The notes under the pieces were generated by a model. It did not search any database. It saw only the letters and a list, made by a program, of their open reading frames with translations, and had not been told where the DNA came from. From Spinacia oleracea (lineage: Eukaryota > Streptophyta > Magnoliopsida > Caryophyllales > Amaranthaceae), in NCBI RefSeq assembly GCF_020520425.1, contig NC_079492.1, positions 37,389,542-37,453,541 on the forward strand: a stretch of 64,000 nucleotides of DNA, read 5' to 3'. Positions 23,628-37,624 of this stretch are shown piece after piece. How positions within the stretch are numbered: position 1 is the stretch's first letter; the number at the start of each line of letters is the position of its first letter. A program made the position numbers and the translations under genes.

Positions 23628-26449
23628 GTTAATCTGATGATAATTTCTTTTTGGTTCCAGGAGATTTTCTTAATCAATCTCCTGAAAGAATTGTGCCAGA
23701 TTCGTAATTCTTAATCATATTCTTAATTTATGTTCTTGCAACAACCAGCAGCAAAGTATTCATATTTTATAATTTTTGATATTATTTGATCAAAAGAGTT
23801 CATTCTTTTCCTGTTCTTCTCCTTCAAATTCCAAGTTCCTGATCAAAATTCCTAGAAAGTTGGGATTTTGACTGCTTTATTTTGGTTTAACTTTCTGCCC
23901 TTTTTGGTAGGAAGGTAAGTTTTCTTTTGGTGGGAAGAAAAGGCATCATTCTAATTGTTTGTTTTTTCTTTTTATCCTCGGGTCATTTGGATTTAAGTGA
24001 TAATGGTTGGCTGGCAGGGAGGAGGAACATAAGAGATTGATAAAAAAAAATACATAGCTAAATAAAAAAGAGAAAGTATAAGGAATATAACTGACCATCA
24101 GTATTGCTGATTCTGTACCATCTAAAAGGTCCGATGACACATTTCCTTTACGTACTTCCTTCAAAACTTGTCCAAAGTACGAAGCAATCATCTTAAATGT
24201 CTTTGTTGTTTCATCAAACTTGTTGTCCAGCACTTGATTGTGTTGTGCAAGGTCTTCATTTTGCTTCTTTACAACTGATAATTCAACTTTTAAGTTCTCC
24301 ATTTCAATATCACTATTCTTAAGATAGCCAGACCCTTCTTTCCTCAACAAACCATCCACTCCAAAGATGTCACTTTGCTTCACTCCAAAGCCATAATTTA
24401 GAGGACGTTTAGGCACTTCACCTCCGTACATAAGTTCATTAAAGACCTCATTCTCAATTTCGACCTTAGACTTGGAAGTAGAGGAACTCGCAAGGTTTTC
24501 TTGGAGTTTATTGTTTGCATCCTCCTGGTACATAATAAGAAATGCGTAAGGTTTAGATGACAAAAATATGAATTATTGAATGAACTCAACGCAATGGATA
24601 CCATAAATTGACGAGATATTGTGCCCTCTTTAAAGCTTCCATCTTCTTTGGCATAAACTGATTTGTAAAACGTCAATTCGCTATACTCTCCCTTCTTCTC
24701 TTTATGCAACATTAGGAAAAAAAATTCAACAAACTTATGGAGTAGATTGAGGCTGATTAGAGCATATATGATTAGCACCTATAGCAACTGAAATGCAACA
24801 AATCAAATAATGTAAAAAATCATACAAGATCTTCTCTTCGATTAGCAAAGCTTGTAGGACCACTGTTGTGAATATGACCTCGTACTGCTCGAGCATCTTT
24901 TCCAAGTTGAGATAATTTCTAAGTTCATAAATCAATGTAATCATGAATCGGAGATAAAAAAAAGTAGCTTACTCAAATCAGTATTTGTTGGGGTTACATA
25001 CCGTGCCCTTTAGTGAAAACAATAATCGACCAAATCATTCCAACTGCTACTACATATTCCATCAGGAATACTATCATAATTTTGATCTAGAGTTTTATTC
25101 ACTAGATCAAAGTACTGCTTCTTCAATATATACCTATGATTCTTCCATGATTTACCAGCACGCCTCACAATTGCCTTGTCAACTACCAGCCCATCAGGTA
25201 TCACAAAATGTTCCATCAAAGACAAAAAAAAAAAAAAAAAAAATCAAGTTACATCACATGTTACATCACATCATTGGGATAGACACAAATCAAGTTTGAA
25301 TGTTGGGGAAATTCTAAATTTTAAAATTAATAAAATAGATATGTCCAGTGTCCTAGTTATAACATAACTCTAATATTGATGGATAAGAGGGAAATAGAAA
25401 TCAGGTACTGGGGCACTTGTTAATGTTTGTTGACACTGTTATACAGACATAATATACTACTGCTAAGAAATATTGGAGTCTCTGGTCTTCCATTTTACCA
25501 TTTTCAGTTGGCTTGATCTTTGACACCCTTTTACTTAATGCAAGTTGCATTTCTCTGTAAAGACTTGTTTGCTATAGTTTTAGCTTGTTATACCTACACA
25601 GAGCATATTGGATTCTCTAGTCTTTCACTTTAATTGGCTTGATCTCTGACCCCATTTATTTCTTGCAATTCTCGGTGAAGACAGTAGAAAAGCTCCTCTT
25701 GTTTTCTGTACTTTTAGTTTCTTACCACACCATTCTATCCAGTAGAACTATCATTATAGGATATTATCTGGTGACACGAAATTGCATTTCCTTTCTTTAC
25801 CACATCCGCCGTTTTTTTAGTTGTCCCATTTTGACTTTTAACACTTTTCACATCCCTCACTTTAACCATGTTTCTAACTAATGCTTTGTATATAAATGAA
25901 ATGTTATTGGATTTTTCACAATGTATATTTTTAATGTATCAGTATTTTAAATAATTTTTACTAATAGATACAAAGATTTCAAGATATTGATGGTCAAAGT
26001 TGTGTTGATGGCAAGCGTGTCCAGTCAAAATGGATTAACTAAAAAAAAGGAGCAAGTACCAACTAGATATAGATATTGCTAAATTATAGCTTTAAAGAGG
26101 TAATTTTCTGCTTTCTGTAGCATCTGATTGACATAGTGTTGAGATGGGGCTGCGGGATAATAGTTTCTCCCTATCTTACAATTAAACAGACACTTTAGTT
26201 TATCAAATGTTTCTATGTCTGTGCTTTGGAATATAATTGCTTGCTTGAGAGTGGTTTGTATGTTTGAGAAATCTTCATCAAGTACTCGTGCAACATTTTT
26301 TATACACATTGTTTTTTATTATTATTTGTGAACTTGGTCTAGGAAGAAGCTATTGTTTTATATTTTAATTGAATAATATTACCGTGGGGTATTTGAGATT
26401 GAGAAATGGTGCTGAATTGCACATGCATATTGTTAGCTGATTATAGGTT

Positions 26450-26512
26450 AACTGAAATCCTGGATATTAATACTGTTATGTGCCTGAAATCCTGGATATT
26501 AATACTGTTAAG
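26450..26512. repeat. Short tandem duplication
   Basis: CTGAAATCCTGGATATTAAT with ACTGTTA occurs twice, at about 26452-26478 and 26485-26511, inside the long intron of the Transposase_24 gene. Confidence 0.8.
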
Positions 26513-26900
26513 GACCTTTTCAGTGTGTTCAGGGGAAATGGAAAGGAACTAAGAAAGTGTAAAGAGGGTAAAGGAATCAAGAATGGGAGTTCGATCATTT
26601 TTGTTTGATAGTAGTAAGGAATAAATTCTCATTCCCATTCTAATGTTTTGTTACTCAAAGTAATACTGAAAGTAAAAGAAAATAAGCTTCCATGGTAAAA
26701 CCAGTTTTTTCCTACGGAAGGAATATCTTTGCAACCAGTCAAAGCAACTAAGCTATCCTTGTTCTTGTCAAGATTTGTATTTGATGTAATGAAAACCTTA
26801 TTCTAATTGTTGTTGACTAGCTTAACCTAGTGAATATCTTGTTCTTATTGACAGAAGCCCTGCAGATAAAACCTCTCTTGTCTCACTGTGTCTCACTGGT

Positions 26901-27013
26901 GAACAAGGATTCAGACCTGTCAGTGATCTCAGTGTGTGCAGACCTGTTTAGCTCCCTGATGAACAAAGATTCAGACCTGGTCAGTGATCTAAGTGTGTGC
27001 AGACCTGTTTAGC
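26901..27013. repeat. Two-copy tandem repeat, about 59-bp unit
   Basis: Two near-identical copies containing GATTCAGACCTG, AGTGTGTGCAGACCTG and TTTAGCT, from 26901 and from 26961. They lie in the intron of the Transposase_24 gene. They have no stop-free function of their own, although the short frame at 26830-27012 is created by them. Confidence 0.8.
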
Positions 27014-28631
27014 TTAGGTGTCTCATTTAAGTTCCGAACCTTATTTGCCTCCTATTAAATTATGAGCTACAAGAGCATCACATGCTTATACTTACCATGC
27101 ATAGTAATATGTAAAAATATAATCTCATTGGTTGACAAATGCGCAACTAGTTGATCATGAATGAAAAGGTTAAGAACGATAATCTACATACCCGAACCAT
27201 TGTAACGATATTAGATTTTAACTTCTTGTTCACAGCACGCCAGGTTTTGATTCCCACTGGACACAATGAATCGTTTTTTGCAATATCACCGAGGAAACTC
27301 ACAAGGATGGAACCACATTTTCGGAGAGATTCACAGAATTCATTGAGCTTGACATAGTATCTTAATCCTTTTTCATCAGTCCAAACGTCTCGAGGCTGGA
27401 CTGAACCCTTCACGAGATGGCGTTTTCCATTAGCATCTGCCAGATTTAAAGATATAGAGTTACGTGTAATAATTAAAAAAAACAACTCGATTACATAGAA
27501 TCACCAATATATAAATAAAAAACAGGTGCATCTTTTATGTAGAGATATGTTTTTACCTATAGCTAGAACCTCTTCCTTCTCATCAAACTTCACGCTTTTC
27601 GGCCAATTTGCAACTATAATCCGGCGTCGAGGTTTTGATGCTTTCACACTAGTCTCTCCCCAATCTCCTTCGTTCAATTCTTCTTCACTTTCAGAAACTG
27701 ATTCGTCTGGTTCATCAGAACTGTAATTTGGCATAATTTCTGACTCAGCCTGAATGGATGGAGTAGATCGCTCAACATGAAAGGATGGAGTAGATCGCTC
27801 CATGGGAGATGTATTTGCACTAACATCCATGTATGTTGGAGGCCTCTGAACAAAAACCCGATCACTATATCCATTTTTATTCCGTGTCATGGAGTCTTAT
27901 GGTGATGGTGTAGGAGGAGGTCGTGACAGCACATGTTTTTTTAATCCCATGGGTGGAACAAATGAATTTTTCTCTGAATATGGTTTGGCACCTGTGAAAG
28001 AAGACACACTTGGTTGTTGTACAGCTTTGTGAGGCAGACTTGTAGCTTTGACAGAATTTTGTGAAACTTTCTGAGGTTGATGGGTAGCTTTATGAGGCTG
28101 TTGGGTAGCGTTATGAGGCTTGGCATGTTGTGCTTCTTTTTCTTCTTCTTTTTCTGCTGCTATTTGAATGAGATTTGGAAATAAAGGGCCATGCGACCAT
28201 CTACTTTCAGCCATTTTTCTTTGTGGTTGTGGTGCTCCTGTAAGAGTGGATGAAATTGAGTGTTGCGATGGTTTAGAGGATGGTTGTGATAGGCTAAAAG
28301 ATGGTTTTGATGATGTTTGAAGTTGGGGCTTTGAAGGTATGGAAGTAGATTCAGGCATGGATGATTTCGGAGCAACCATGGACGGAGATGATGTAGAAGA
28401 CGTAGGCTTTTTTACAGTTGTGGATTGCTTGATGGGTTCTGATATATATCCAAATGTTTGTGACACTCCAAGTGTTGGAGGGCATAATGGTCCCCATTTT
28501 TGGGTGGATTTATCAGAAGATTTGGCTGACTTTGGTGAAGCAAGGCTCGAGTCTTCACTAGCAGTAACTATGAAGGTTCTTTTACTCCTGTAACTCATTT
28601 TTTCAGTTCCTGTTGAGCAAGTGAGAAACAC

Positions 28632-29360
28632 AATTATTCTATCAGAAATTCTGAACTAGAATGTGAGCCGAGAAATTAAACTATCACTCAAAATAATAAG
28701 CGAAAAAGCACACAAATAGAATCATGTACGTAGATTTTAGATAAATTTCACAGGAGGGGTACACTAAGCGTAGAAAAGCTTCTGAAAAAATGATGTTGGC
28801 TACACAAAGAAAATCCCTTGTGAGTGAGAGTGACCAGGCAACAAAAGGCATATATCCACCATCTCCAAAATCACCTAACTCTGTATTCAAGACCTTACAA
28901 TGTAGCAGGAGTCCTAGGTTTTCCCCTTAAGCCAACCATAACATTAACACTGCACCTGAGATACAAGACACTAACCCAACAGTGTTTGCTATACAATGCA
29001 TTTCACTTTATTCAAGGAAATCAAATGTTAAATTATTACTGATTTATTATATGCGTTTACATTATTGTTTCATATCTTATTAATTTTGGATTTTATCTGA
29101 AAATTATAGGAACTAAAACCTGAGACAGGCATAGATTTTGAAATTAGCTGGCTCACCGAGATTTTTAGAAGCCTTTGCTTTTAATGAGGTAATAGTTTAT
29201 TCTGCCTCCACGTTGATTTTGTTCCCTTTGCCACCCAGACTCTTCAGTATAACCCTCATAGGCCCTTGCATAGGAAGATTTTCTAGCTGTTTAGCAGCTA
29301 ACTCACTGAAATTAGGATACCATGTTGCTTTTGGTCGATGAAAATTAGAAATTACCATCA
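28632..29360. other. Unassigned spacer in CACTA E1
   Basis: AT-rich DNA 5' of the Transposase_24 gene, likely including its promoter. No conserved coding motif was recognised. Confidence 0.4.
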
Positions 29361-29579
29361 ATCAAGCCACCCAGAATGAAAAGGGGAGTTGGAAGACCTA
29401 GCAGAAACAGAAGGAGAGAAGAAGGAGAAGAGCAGCCAGGGAAAAGACCAAAAACTGTGAAATGTCAGAAGTGTGGTTGTTTTGGGCACAATTCTAGGAC
29501 TTGTAAGGGAGGTCTGACCGGAAAGGAAATGAGAGAAACAGATGAGCCAATTGTTATATTTTTCCATTGTCAACCGTAG
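29361..29579 (+). pseudogene. MULE (MuDR-type) transposase C-terminal fragment
   Basis: The frame gives IKPPRMKRGVGRPSRNRRRE, then KCQKCGCFGHNSRTC, a C-x2-C-x4-H-x4-C zinc knuckle. The basic GRP-linker plus CCHC knuckle is the usual C-terminus of Mutator-like transposases. The catalytic DDE part is absent nearby, so this is a fragment inside CACTA E1. It ends at a stop at 29577-29579. Confidence 0.6.
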
Positions 29580-31269
29580 TATCTCTCAAACTACTAGTAT
29601 CATACTATGCACTACATCCCTGGATATAGTTGCAGCTGAAGAAACATTCATCTTTATTCGTGCAGCAAGCTCTATCCATAAATCCTGCAGTTTATGATAG
29701 GATACCGGTTACTTGGTTTCAGAAGAACCTCTGATTTTATGCACAATTACGCTATATCCTATACATGCTATTATACTTATTGATCTGATGCTCGTTTTGA
29801 TCTCAGGTATATTAAGTCAAGTGGGCAAATGGTAAACTTGTATCTCAAGCAAAGAAAAGATGTTTGAAGGTTCAATGGAGCAAAGCTACTCTTTATATTT
29901 TTAGATTCCAACACTTCAATTATCGTACAATTTTTATTGCTGGTTGTAACTGCTTGTTCAAGAATTACAAATCTTGGATGACAACAGAGCTGGAATCAGA
30001 TTACCTAAGTCTGAGATTGCAGTAGCAAGTAATGATAAAGAGGAAGTAAAAGAGTGTTTGTCATTTTAGCAACAAGGTACATTTTAGCTGTGATTCCCAG
30101 GATGTTGTATGGGTTGGGTTTTATCTTGATAGGAGAACTGTTGCATTTCCCAAAGCTAAGAGAGAGAATTCTATGTGACAATAGTTGTTCAATCACCCCC
30201 AGTCAGAAAAGGGAACAAAGATGGAATATGTTCGTAGTTTTTTTTACTGTCTCAGTTTCTATGCTACATTTTTTTCTTAGTTGTTTAGCTCAGTATGACT
30301 AGTTTGGTTTAGCTTCTAGGTTGTATCTTCTCTGTTTTCGGCATAATTACCTTTTAAAACTTGGTGTTCTTTTCCCTTATTTTACCAGGCTATGGAGAGG
30401 CAAGGAACAGAGTTTCAGTCCGATTGTAATCTAAACCGTTTTGCATTGATTTGATACACCATGGAAGTGGATAAATTAAGCAGACAATTTCAACTACTTA
30501 AAAAAGAAGCTAAACATTTTCTGGAACAGGAAAAAAAATCATGTTTTTAGGAAAGAGTGCACAGAAATTTGCTTAAAAACTAAACAAAGAAATAATTAAT
30601 GGTAAAACCAAAGAGAACTAGCATAGTTCCGCAAGTAAAAAAGAGGATCACACAATATAACAAATGTTTTCATTTATATCTTCATGAGAATGGCAGCTAC
30701 TGTAGATTGAATGAGACATTCTAATGGTACGGAGACACTGTAAAGCACTTAAGCTAGTCGTCTAGTCTATATTTCTGAACACTCAATCAGCTGCTGATAT
30801 CTTACACAAAACAGTCACAGAACCCAGGGAATAATCATCACTAACCTGTATAATACGATGTAGTAATTCCTTGATAAAAAGGATAAAACTTAGCAGAATC
30901 GCCAACAGCCTCTCATACACAAGTAAAGAATAATGGTTAGAGCAAGAATTAGGAGATAGTACAAATTTCGAATGCTACATAGTCATCTAATTCAGAACTC
31001 GCCTTTCTCCAACACTTCTTACTCCAGTCCAGTTTGAAAGTATCAAGTATAGCTACCACAAGCATATCAACCGCAAGAAAAATATACACTACTCAATTTA
31101 CAAGACACGAGAGAAAATAAATGATATTACTAAACACAATGCAATATGAATCATAGGATAGAACACATAGAACGTAATTACTAGATTGAAAGTAAAATAA
31201 AATATTCAATAGATGGAATCAATAGAATAGAAATACAAATATAAAGAGAAACAATTAAAAAAAACATGA
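29580..31269. other. Noncoding DNA between E1's two transposase genes
   Basis: About 1.7 kb, AT-rich, with only short frames on either strand. It presumably contains the 3' end of the TNP2-type gene. No further genes or repeats were recognised. Confidence 0.4.
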
Positions 31270-34200
31270 TCAATCTAACCCACCCTCTCCCTCTACTTCT
31301 ACTGGTAAAGAATCACCTAAATCAAACAAGTCCCTAAGCTTATTCTTAACAACATGCAACCATCCTTTTTGAATCTCATCTTCTATGTAAAAAACTTGTT
31401 TTGCTTGAGATGAGAATATAAATGGATCATCTTGCAACAATCTGCCAGTATGCATCAATTTTGAGAAATTGACACATACGTCGCCATTTGGATATGTTCT
31501 TACACCCCTATGAATGTCTACCCAATCACAACGAAACAATACAACTCTGTAAGCTCCATAGTAATTTAATTCATAGATATCCATCACTTTTCCAAAATAT
31601 GCATCTCCATCTGCTTCAACCATAATTCCAGAATTTTGTGTCAGCAGACGACAATCGCAATCCATGGAAGGGAATTTAAATCCATTGATGATGAATCCTT
31701 TTAATTTTCTACCATAACAATACAAACCACCCGCTAAAGCTTTTCTTAGTTTCTCATCTTTGGTGGTGGCATCTATGCAATGTACCTACGATGATACATA
31801 GTAAAATCAAATACATTGTTTTTAAAAAAAAAACTAAGTATTTATTTCACATTAAAAGAACTTATTTTAAAAGTAACCTTATTTTGCAACCACCCTCCGA
31901 ATTCATTGATGATCCAGTTGCTTTCATCACTCTCCGTGGCGGAACTTTGTGAGTTCATGTGACGCTTCTCCATTAAAAATTCACTTCATGTAAGAAGAAA
32001 TAACTTAGAATGATCTATTTCAACAACATATAATTCATAGGAAAACTAACATAATACTTACTCCATATCCCATTTGATCGCATCAGAGTGAAGTAAAACG
32101 TAGCGATGAGCTTGTTTTAAGCTTTTGTCATCAAGGCGAATGGTGACCTCCTTCCCAACAACTCGGCCACCAATGTTAAACAAGTAATCATTGGAATTTT
32201 AAATCTCATCATCCATCCTCGTAGGTATGTTAAAGATGGTCTTAACACCTTCAAGATATCTCGAACAAAACCTAATTGTCTCCTCTAAAAGGAAGCCTTC
32301 CGCAATAGATCCTTCAGGTTGGGCTTTATTGGTTACATGTGATTTCAAATGGGACAAGTACCTTTCAAATAAAATATTTTTACTTTTAATATAATAAATG
32401 TGAAATATTTAATAAAATAATATAATTAAGACATGGAAGACAATTAACCTTTCAATGGGATACATCCATCTGTATTCCACTGGTCCACCAAGTTTAACCT
32501 CCTCCACTAAGTGAATCAACAAATGGACCATGATTGTGAAAAATGAAGGCGGGAACTCTATTTCCAACTTACAAATAGTTAAAATGATTTCATCTTGAAG
32601 ATCATCTAAATCATCTGGATCAATAGTAGTAGAGCACAACCTCTTGAAAAAAGAAGACAATCCAGCCAACAAGTCAATCACTTTTGTAGTGTTAGAAGCT
32701 CTTAAGGCAACAAGAAGGATATCTTGCATTAGAACATGGTTGTCATGACTTTTGAGGTTAATCAACTTTCTTTGCTTCATATTCACACAACTAGAGAGGT
32801 TGGATCCATATCCATCCGGAACTTTAAGTTTCTGCAGAACATTTAAGAACCTCTCTTTCTCCTCAGTAGACATAGAATAGGAAGCTGGAGGCATGTATTC
32901 ACTTCCATTAGGATTAGTACTAAGCCAAAGGTGAGGCTTTATTCTCCATTTTCAAGAGCTTTTCGATCATCCCTACTATCTCTACTCTTATCCATACTAA
33001 GAAGAGTTCCCAAAATATTCTCAGACACATTTTTCTCCATGTGCATTACATCTAAATTATGCCTTAAAATATTATGCTCCCAATACACCAAATCAAAGAA
33101 TATGCTTCTCTTGGTACCAAAAGCACTTTCATGTTGGACATCATTGTTATCATTATCTCCTCTTTGTCTCTTTTTCTGTGGTGCCTTCGACTTTCCATAA
33201 ACATACTCGACCTTTTCTTGTTCACTCAATATATCAGTCCCGCTAGGACGAGATGGAGCTTTACCCCACTCATTAGTTCCATACTTCTCACAAAATTTGT
33301 CACCCTGAATTCGATATGGGTGATCTGAAGGTAACCATTTTCTATAGCTACAATAACAAATCTTGTTCCCAAATCTATCAGAAGGCGTGGAATCTATGCA
33401 TATAGGACATGCACTGTAACCTTTTGTGCTCAAACCAGGGAGCATTGCATAGCCAGGAAAGTCATTAATAGTCCAAAGCAAAGCCGCGTGCAAATTAAAT
33501 TTCTTTCCTTCAAAAGCATCAAAAGCTTCAACCCCCGTCCACAACAATTTCAATTCATGCACTAATGGCTGCAAATACACATCAATATCATTTCCAAGAC
33601 TTGCTTTTCCAGGAATAAGTGTGGAAAAAATGAAAGAAGATGGTTTCATACATAACCATGGTGGAAGATTATAAGGAATCAACATCACTGGCCACGTACT
33701 ATAAGTGGTGTTCATTAAACGATAAGGATTAAACCCATCACTCGCAAAACCTAATCGAACACTACGAGGGTCGAATGCAAAATCTCTATGACGCTCATCA
33801 AATGCCTTCCATGCTAAGGCATCTGAAGGATGCCTCAAAATCTTCTTATCATCTTCACCCAATCGCTCTGTATCATGCCATCTCATATATTCTGCTGTTT
33901 CTGGTGACATGTAGATTCTTTTTAGCCTCGGGATAAGAGGGAAATATCGCATTACCTTAGCTGGCACACCCTTCTTATGAGTATCCGTACCTGGATCACT
34001 TGTAATGCCACCCTTACCCTTAGTTTTCGCCCACCTCGATGTACCACAAACATGACACTTGTCTTTCTCTAAAAATTCACCCAAATACAACATACAATTA
34101 TTCGGACAAGCATCAATCTTTTCATACCCAAGACCCAAGTCTTTTATCATTTTCTTACTGTAATAAAAGGATGAGGGAAAATCAAGTATTTGGGGAAACG

Positions 34201-35646
34201 CATCTAGAATTAGCTTCAACAGCATGTTGAAAGATTCAATGGACCAATGATTCATACACTTCAAGTGAAACAAGTGTAAAAGAAAAGATAACTTTGAAAA
34301 GTTGGTACACCCTTCATATAATTTCTCCTCAGAAGCTTCAAGTAACTTCTTATACTTCGCCTCTTCCTCTTTCGTAGAATCATCATATTCAGCATCACTT
34401 TCATAGGTCACTGGCTCCTCAATCCACTCATCATCCTCCCGTGTTTCAAAAGTTAGGCAATTGGGAAACGTATTAACACTAAAAGTTTATCTTAATAGTC
34501 CTCCCATATTATCTCGACTAACAAACCCACTTTCATTATTTAGGGATCCTTCACTAGTATTCCCTCCATCACTACCAACCACACGATGAATCATATCCTC
34601 TTTACCGTGAAAGATCCTTTTCTTATACGACTTATAAAACCCCTTAAACAAAGTATGTGCCTCTACTACATTTACCGGGAACCATTTCTCCACCTTACAA
34701 TTCTTACAAGGGCGTCTAATTTTTCCATGGACTAGATCTTCTTTAGCAAACTCAATGAATTGCATACACTACTACAGAAATGTCATTTAATAGCGTTTTT
34801 TTAATAGCGATTTTGCCCTTTCCCCTGTTAAAGATATTAAATACAACATATTATAGCGCTTATAAAATAAGCACTGTCATATCTCTACTTACTATAGCGC
34901 GTCATAATACACCGCTATTAAATCTATTAAAAAATAAAACAAAATAAATCAAAACTTAGAAAAATTAAAATAAAGAAATTGGTTCTCTTTCTTCCGTTTT
35001 CTTCTGCTCCTACCAAACCCTTTCAATTGCGCCTTTTTCTCTACTCTCAACTTCTCAAGACTGCCAACCAAAGCAACGATTTCAATGCTATACAATGCCG
35101 ACAGCGCGAGGTTTCTCTATCTTCCTCTCATTTTGGTATGTTCTTCTTCAATTTTTTTAAAAATTTTACTATGAATTGTGGCTGATGCAGATTACAAAGC
35201 ATATTAGGGATCGAAGAGGATTTCGTCGGGGAATTGAATTGAATGAGTTCCAGAATCACCCTGTATCGGAAATTGTTCTCTTATTTTTCTGGGTCTGTAT
35301 AAATTTGTTGTGATTTAACTGATTTACTACTCACAAAGTCACATTGTCTAGCTGGGTTTGGTTCGAGGGTTTCAAATTTCTGTATTTAGGTTATGGAGTT
35401 GGCTGGAATTGAGGTCTTAAACTCCTTAAGAACTGATATTAATTGGGTATGAGAACACTGTTTATGTGGGATTATCTTTCAAAAAATGTCATCCTTAGAT
35501 CACAATTTGTCAGCTTGTTTGGTGATTTCTAGTAAAATATCAACAAATCAAATATTCTCATGTTTGTATGATCAAGTTGTTATACCTGTTAGAATGATGA
35601 TTAGTATTTGCAAATTGCGAGGGTGTAAAAACACATTGTGATGCAG

Positions 35647-35880
35647 AAAGACAGTGATGCTGTGAAGGATGCTCTTGATCAGTTAAGCGAAGTTGGTTGG
35701 GCCAAAAGGTGGAGCTCTCAGCCGCGTATCTCTCGTCGCTCAGTAAGTATCCTATGTTCAATAATGGCTAAATCAGCAAATGCTACTTCAAGAAAAGTCA
35801 TTATGTGCACTTGTAAAGTACAGACCTCACTCAGGGAGCTGACAACTCTTGGGATAAAGAATGCCGAGAATCTAACAATA
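35647..35880 (+). pseudogene. Two-exon captured fragment of an unnamed host gene
   Basis: Exon 35647-35742 follows a GATGCAG acceptor and ends at GTAAGT. It encodes KDSDAVKDALDQLSEVGWAK and RWSSQPRISRRS. The next exon, from 35824 after a TACAG acceptor, gives TSLRELTTLGIKNAENL. The joined phase is kept across the 81-bp intron. The peptide resembles a conserved plant protein whose name I cannot recall with confidence. The fragment ends at TGA 35890 with unrelated codons. It lies within E2. Confidence 0.5.
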
Positions 35881-37624
35881 CGACGAATTTGAAGGAAGAG
35901 CCTCCTGCGAAGTGTGGATTGAGTTCCGCATTTGTCAAGGTTTGTTTTTCTGTGTTCAGTATTGATTGATTATGCCCTAGTTTTGTAGTCTGACATAATT
36001 GAGGGTTTAATTTGAATTTGTCATTTATGTTTGGTTATCATTTTGGGGGATGTTTATTGGGTGAAATTTTATATAATGAAGGTTCGCGGATGATAATGGG
36101 GGAGATAAGAAGTCTTTTTTTCATGCAATTTCCTTTTCTACCTATTGCAATTTCAACAACTTTTTGTCCAGAAGGAAATCTTAGACTACTTAAAACTGAA
36201 TGCTATTAAGAAAATTCAGGGTTGTGTATAGAGACAATCGATTATGGTTAAAGAGGAAAGTTTTGGCCTCCTGATAAAGCTTCTCTGTCAGAAATATACA
36301 TTTCCACGGACACGGTTGTTCTCTCTAGTGAGTGCTTAGGGAGGGGCAATAGTAGTAGTACAAGAAGATTTATCACCTGATATTTGCTGATTATAGTAGC
36401 GTAGCAAGAGAAGCCCCAAATCCTTGATTTAGCCAGGAAAGACTGCACTGCTTATGGACCTTTTCTTTTGTTCTTAGTAAGTTAGGCTTTTCTCTTTCGG
36501 TCCTTCCCATCTGCACCTCACATCTCGGCACAGTGGGACGTGTAACCCGCATACTGTCCCATTTAACTACATTTGTTCCTGTAATCACTAAAGATCTTGG
36601 AGCTTTTGGATTTGATTCATGTTTGTTTTCAAAAGCCACAGATATCCATAACATAAGAGGCCTTATAGAATTCAGAAATTAGTCATTAAAGAGAACCAAG
36701 GTCTACTCCTAAAAGTCCCAATGTATGTAGAGCATATTACTATTAAATGATGACTCATCAGTAACATCGTACACCTGCAGAATACCCATGTCTCCACGAT
36801 AATAAGCTGAAATGACAAACTCGAAAAGTTCTTTTTTTTGGCAACGAAACAAACTAGAAACAAAAACTAGCTCCTAACTTCTGTAGCTAACATGTGGGCT
36901 TCAGACACCAGGGATCTAAATTTAATACATTTGATGTGACTAAAATCTAAAACCAAAGACCTAATGTATTACAATATTAACAATTTCTTTGGGGGCGTTA
37001 TCTAGATTCTAGAGTTTGAAGAGCCGTAAGGTGGTTACTGCAATTATCACATGGTTCCCAAATTGCCTTGCCTGCTATAGACCTAATAACATAACCATAA
37101 CTTCAGAGTGTAGGAGAAGAGGCCCAATAATTAATTTATGGAATATTGTGGTAAAAACATAGAATTTGGGCTCATTGTTCAGCACACTCAAGACAGTCTT
37201 TGACCTCCTGCATTTCTTGTATGAAAGGAACTATCAGTATGTATGTCTGTGGTACCTTATGGTGTACTCGTATTATTGACTACATTTGAATGTGAGATAT
37301 AGAAGAGAAAGAGAAGATGAAATCTAAGTAGTGTCACATTGTTAGAAGGTTTTTAAAACCTCTGTTGTGAATTTCTATATTCGATCAAATTTTGTTATTT
37401 GTGACTGCGTTGCTTTGAAGGGTTTTGACTAGAGAATTGTTTGTAAAATTAGAATAACAAGTCTGTGAAGATTGAACCTCTTATGCTGCTTTCAAGATGA
37501 ATTATTTGTAGACTTCAGGAGATTCGATGCCTTTTGAAACTGACAAACTGTGCATGACAGTGAAGCTTGTATTTAAAGGAGGGAAGAATTTGTTTTGTTG
37601 CTTTCTTTATCACAGTTCGCATTC

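Larger units (their letters stand above)
23946..28606 (-). pseudogene. CACTA second gene, Transposase_24 (TNPA-like) type
   Basis: Minus-strand spliced gene. Exons by GT-AG reading: 28606-27557 (Ser/Pro-rich N-terminus, then an acidic region), 27436-27192 (DVWTDEKGLRYYVKLNEF), about 25218-25002 (WKNHRYILKKQYF and WNDLVDY), 24918-24826 (HNSGPTSFANRRED), about 24710-24602, and 24524-24097 (PLNYGFGVKQSDIFG then a coiled coil). The motif order is that of plant Transposase_24 proteins, which resemble the DNA-binding TNPA partner that recognises subterminal repeats. Damage: an in-frame TAA at 27897-27899, no clear acceptor before the third exon (a poly-T run instead), and a stop near its end. The last exon, read past its donor, ends at 23946. 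The intron at 25219-27191 is long and holds small tandem duplications. Confidence 0.75.
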
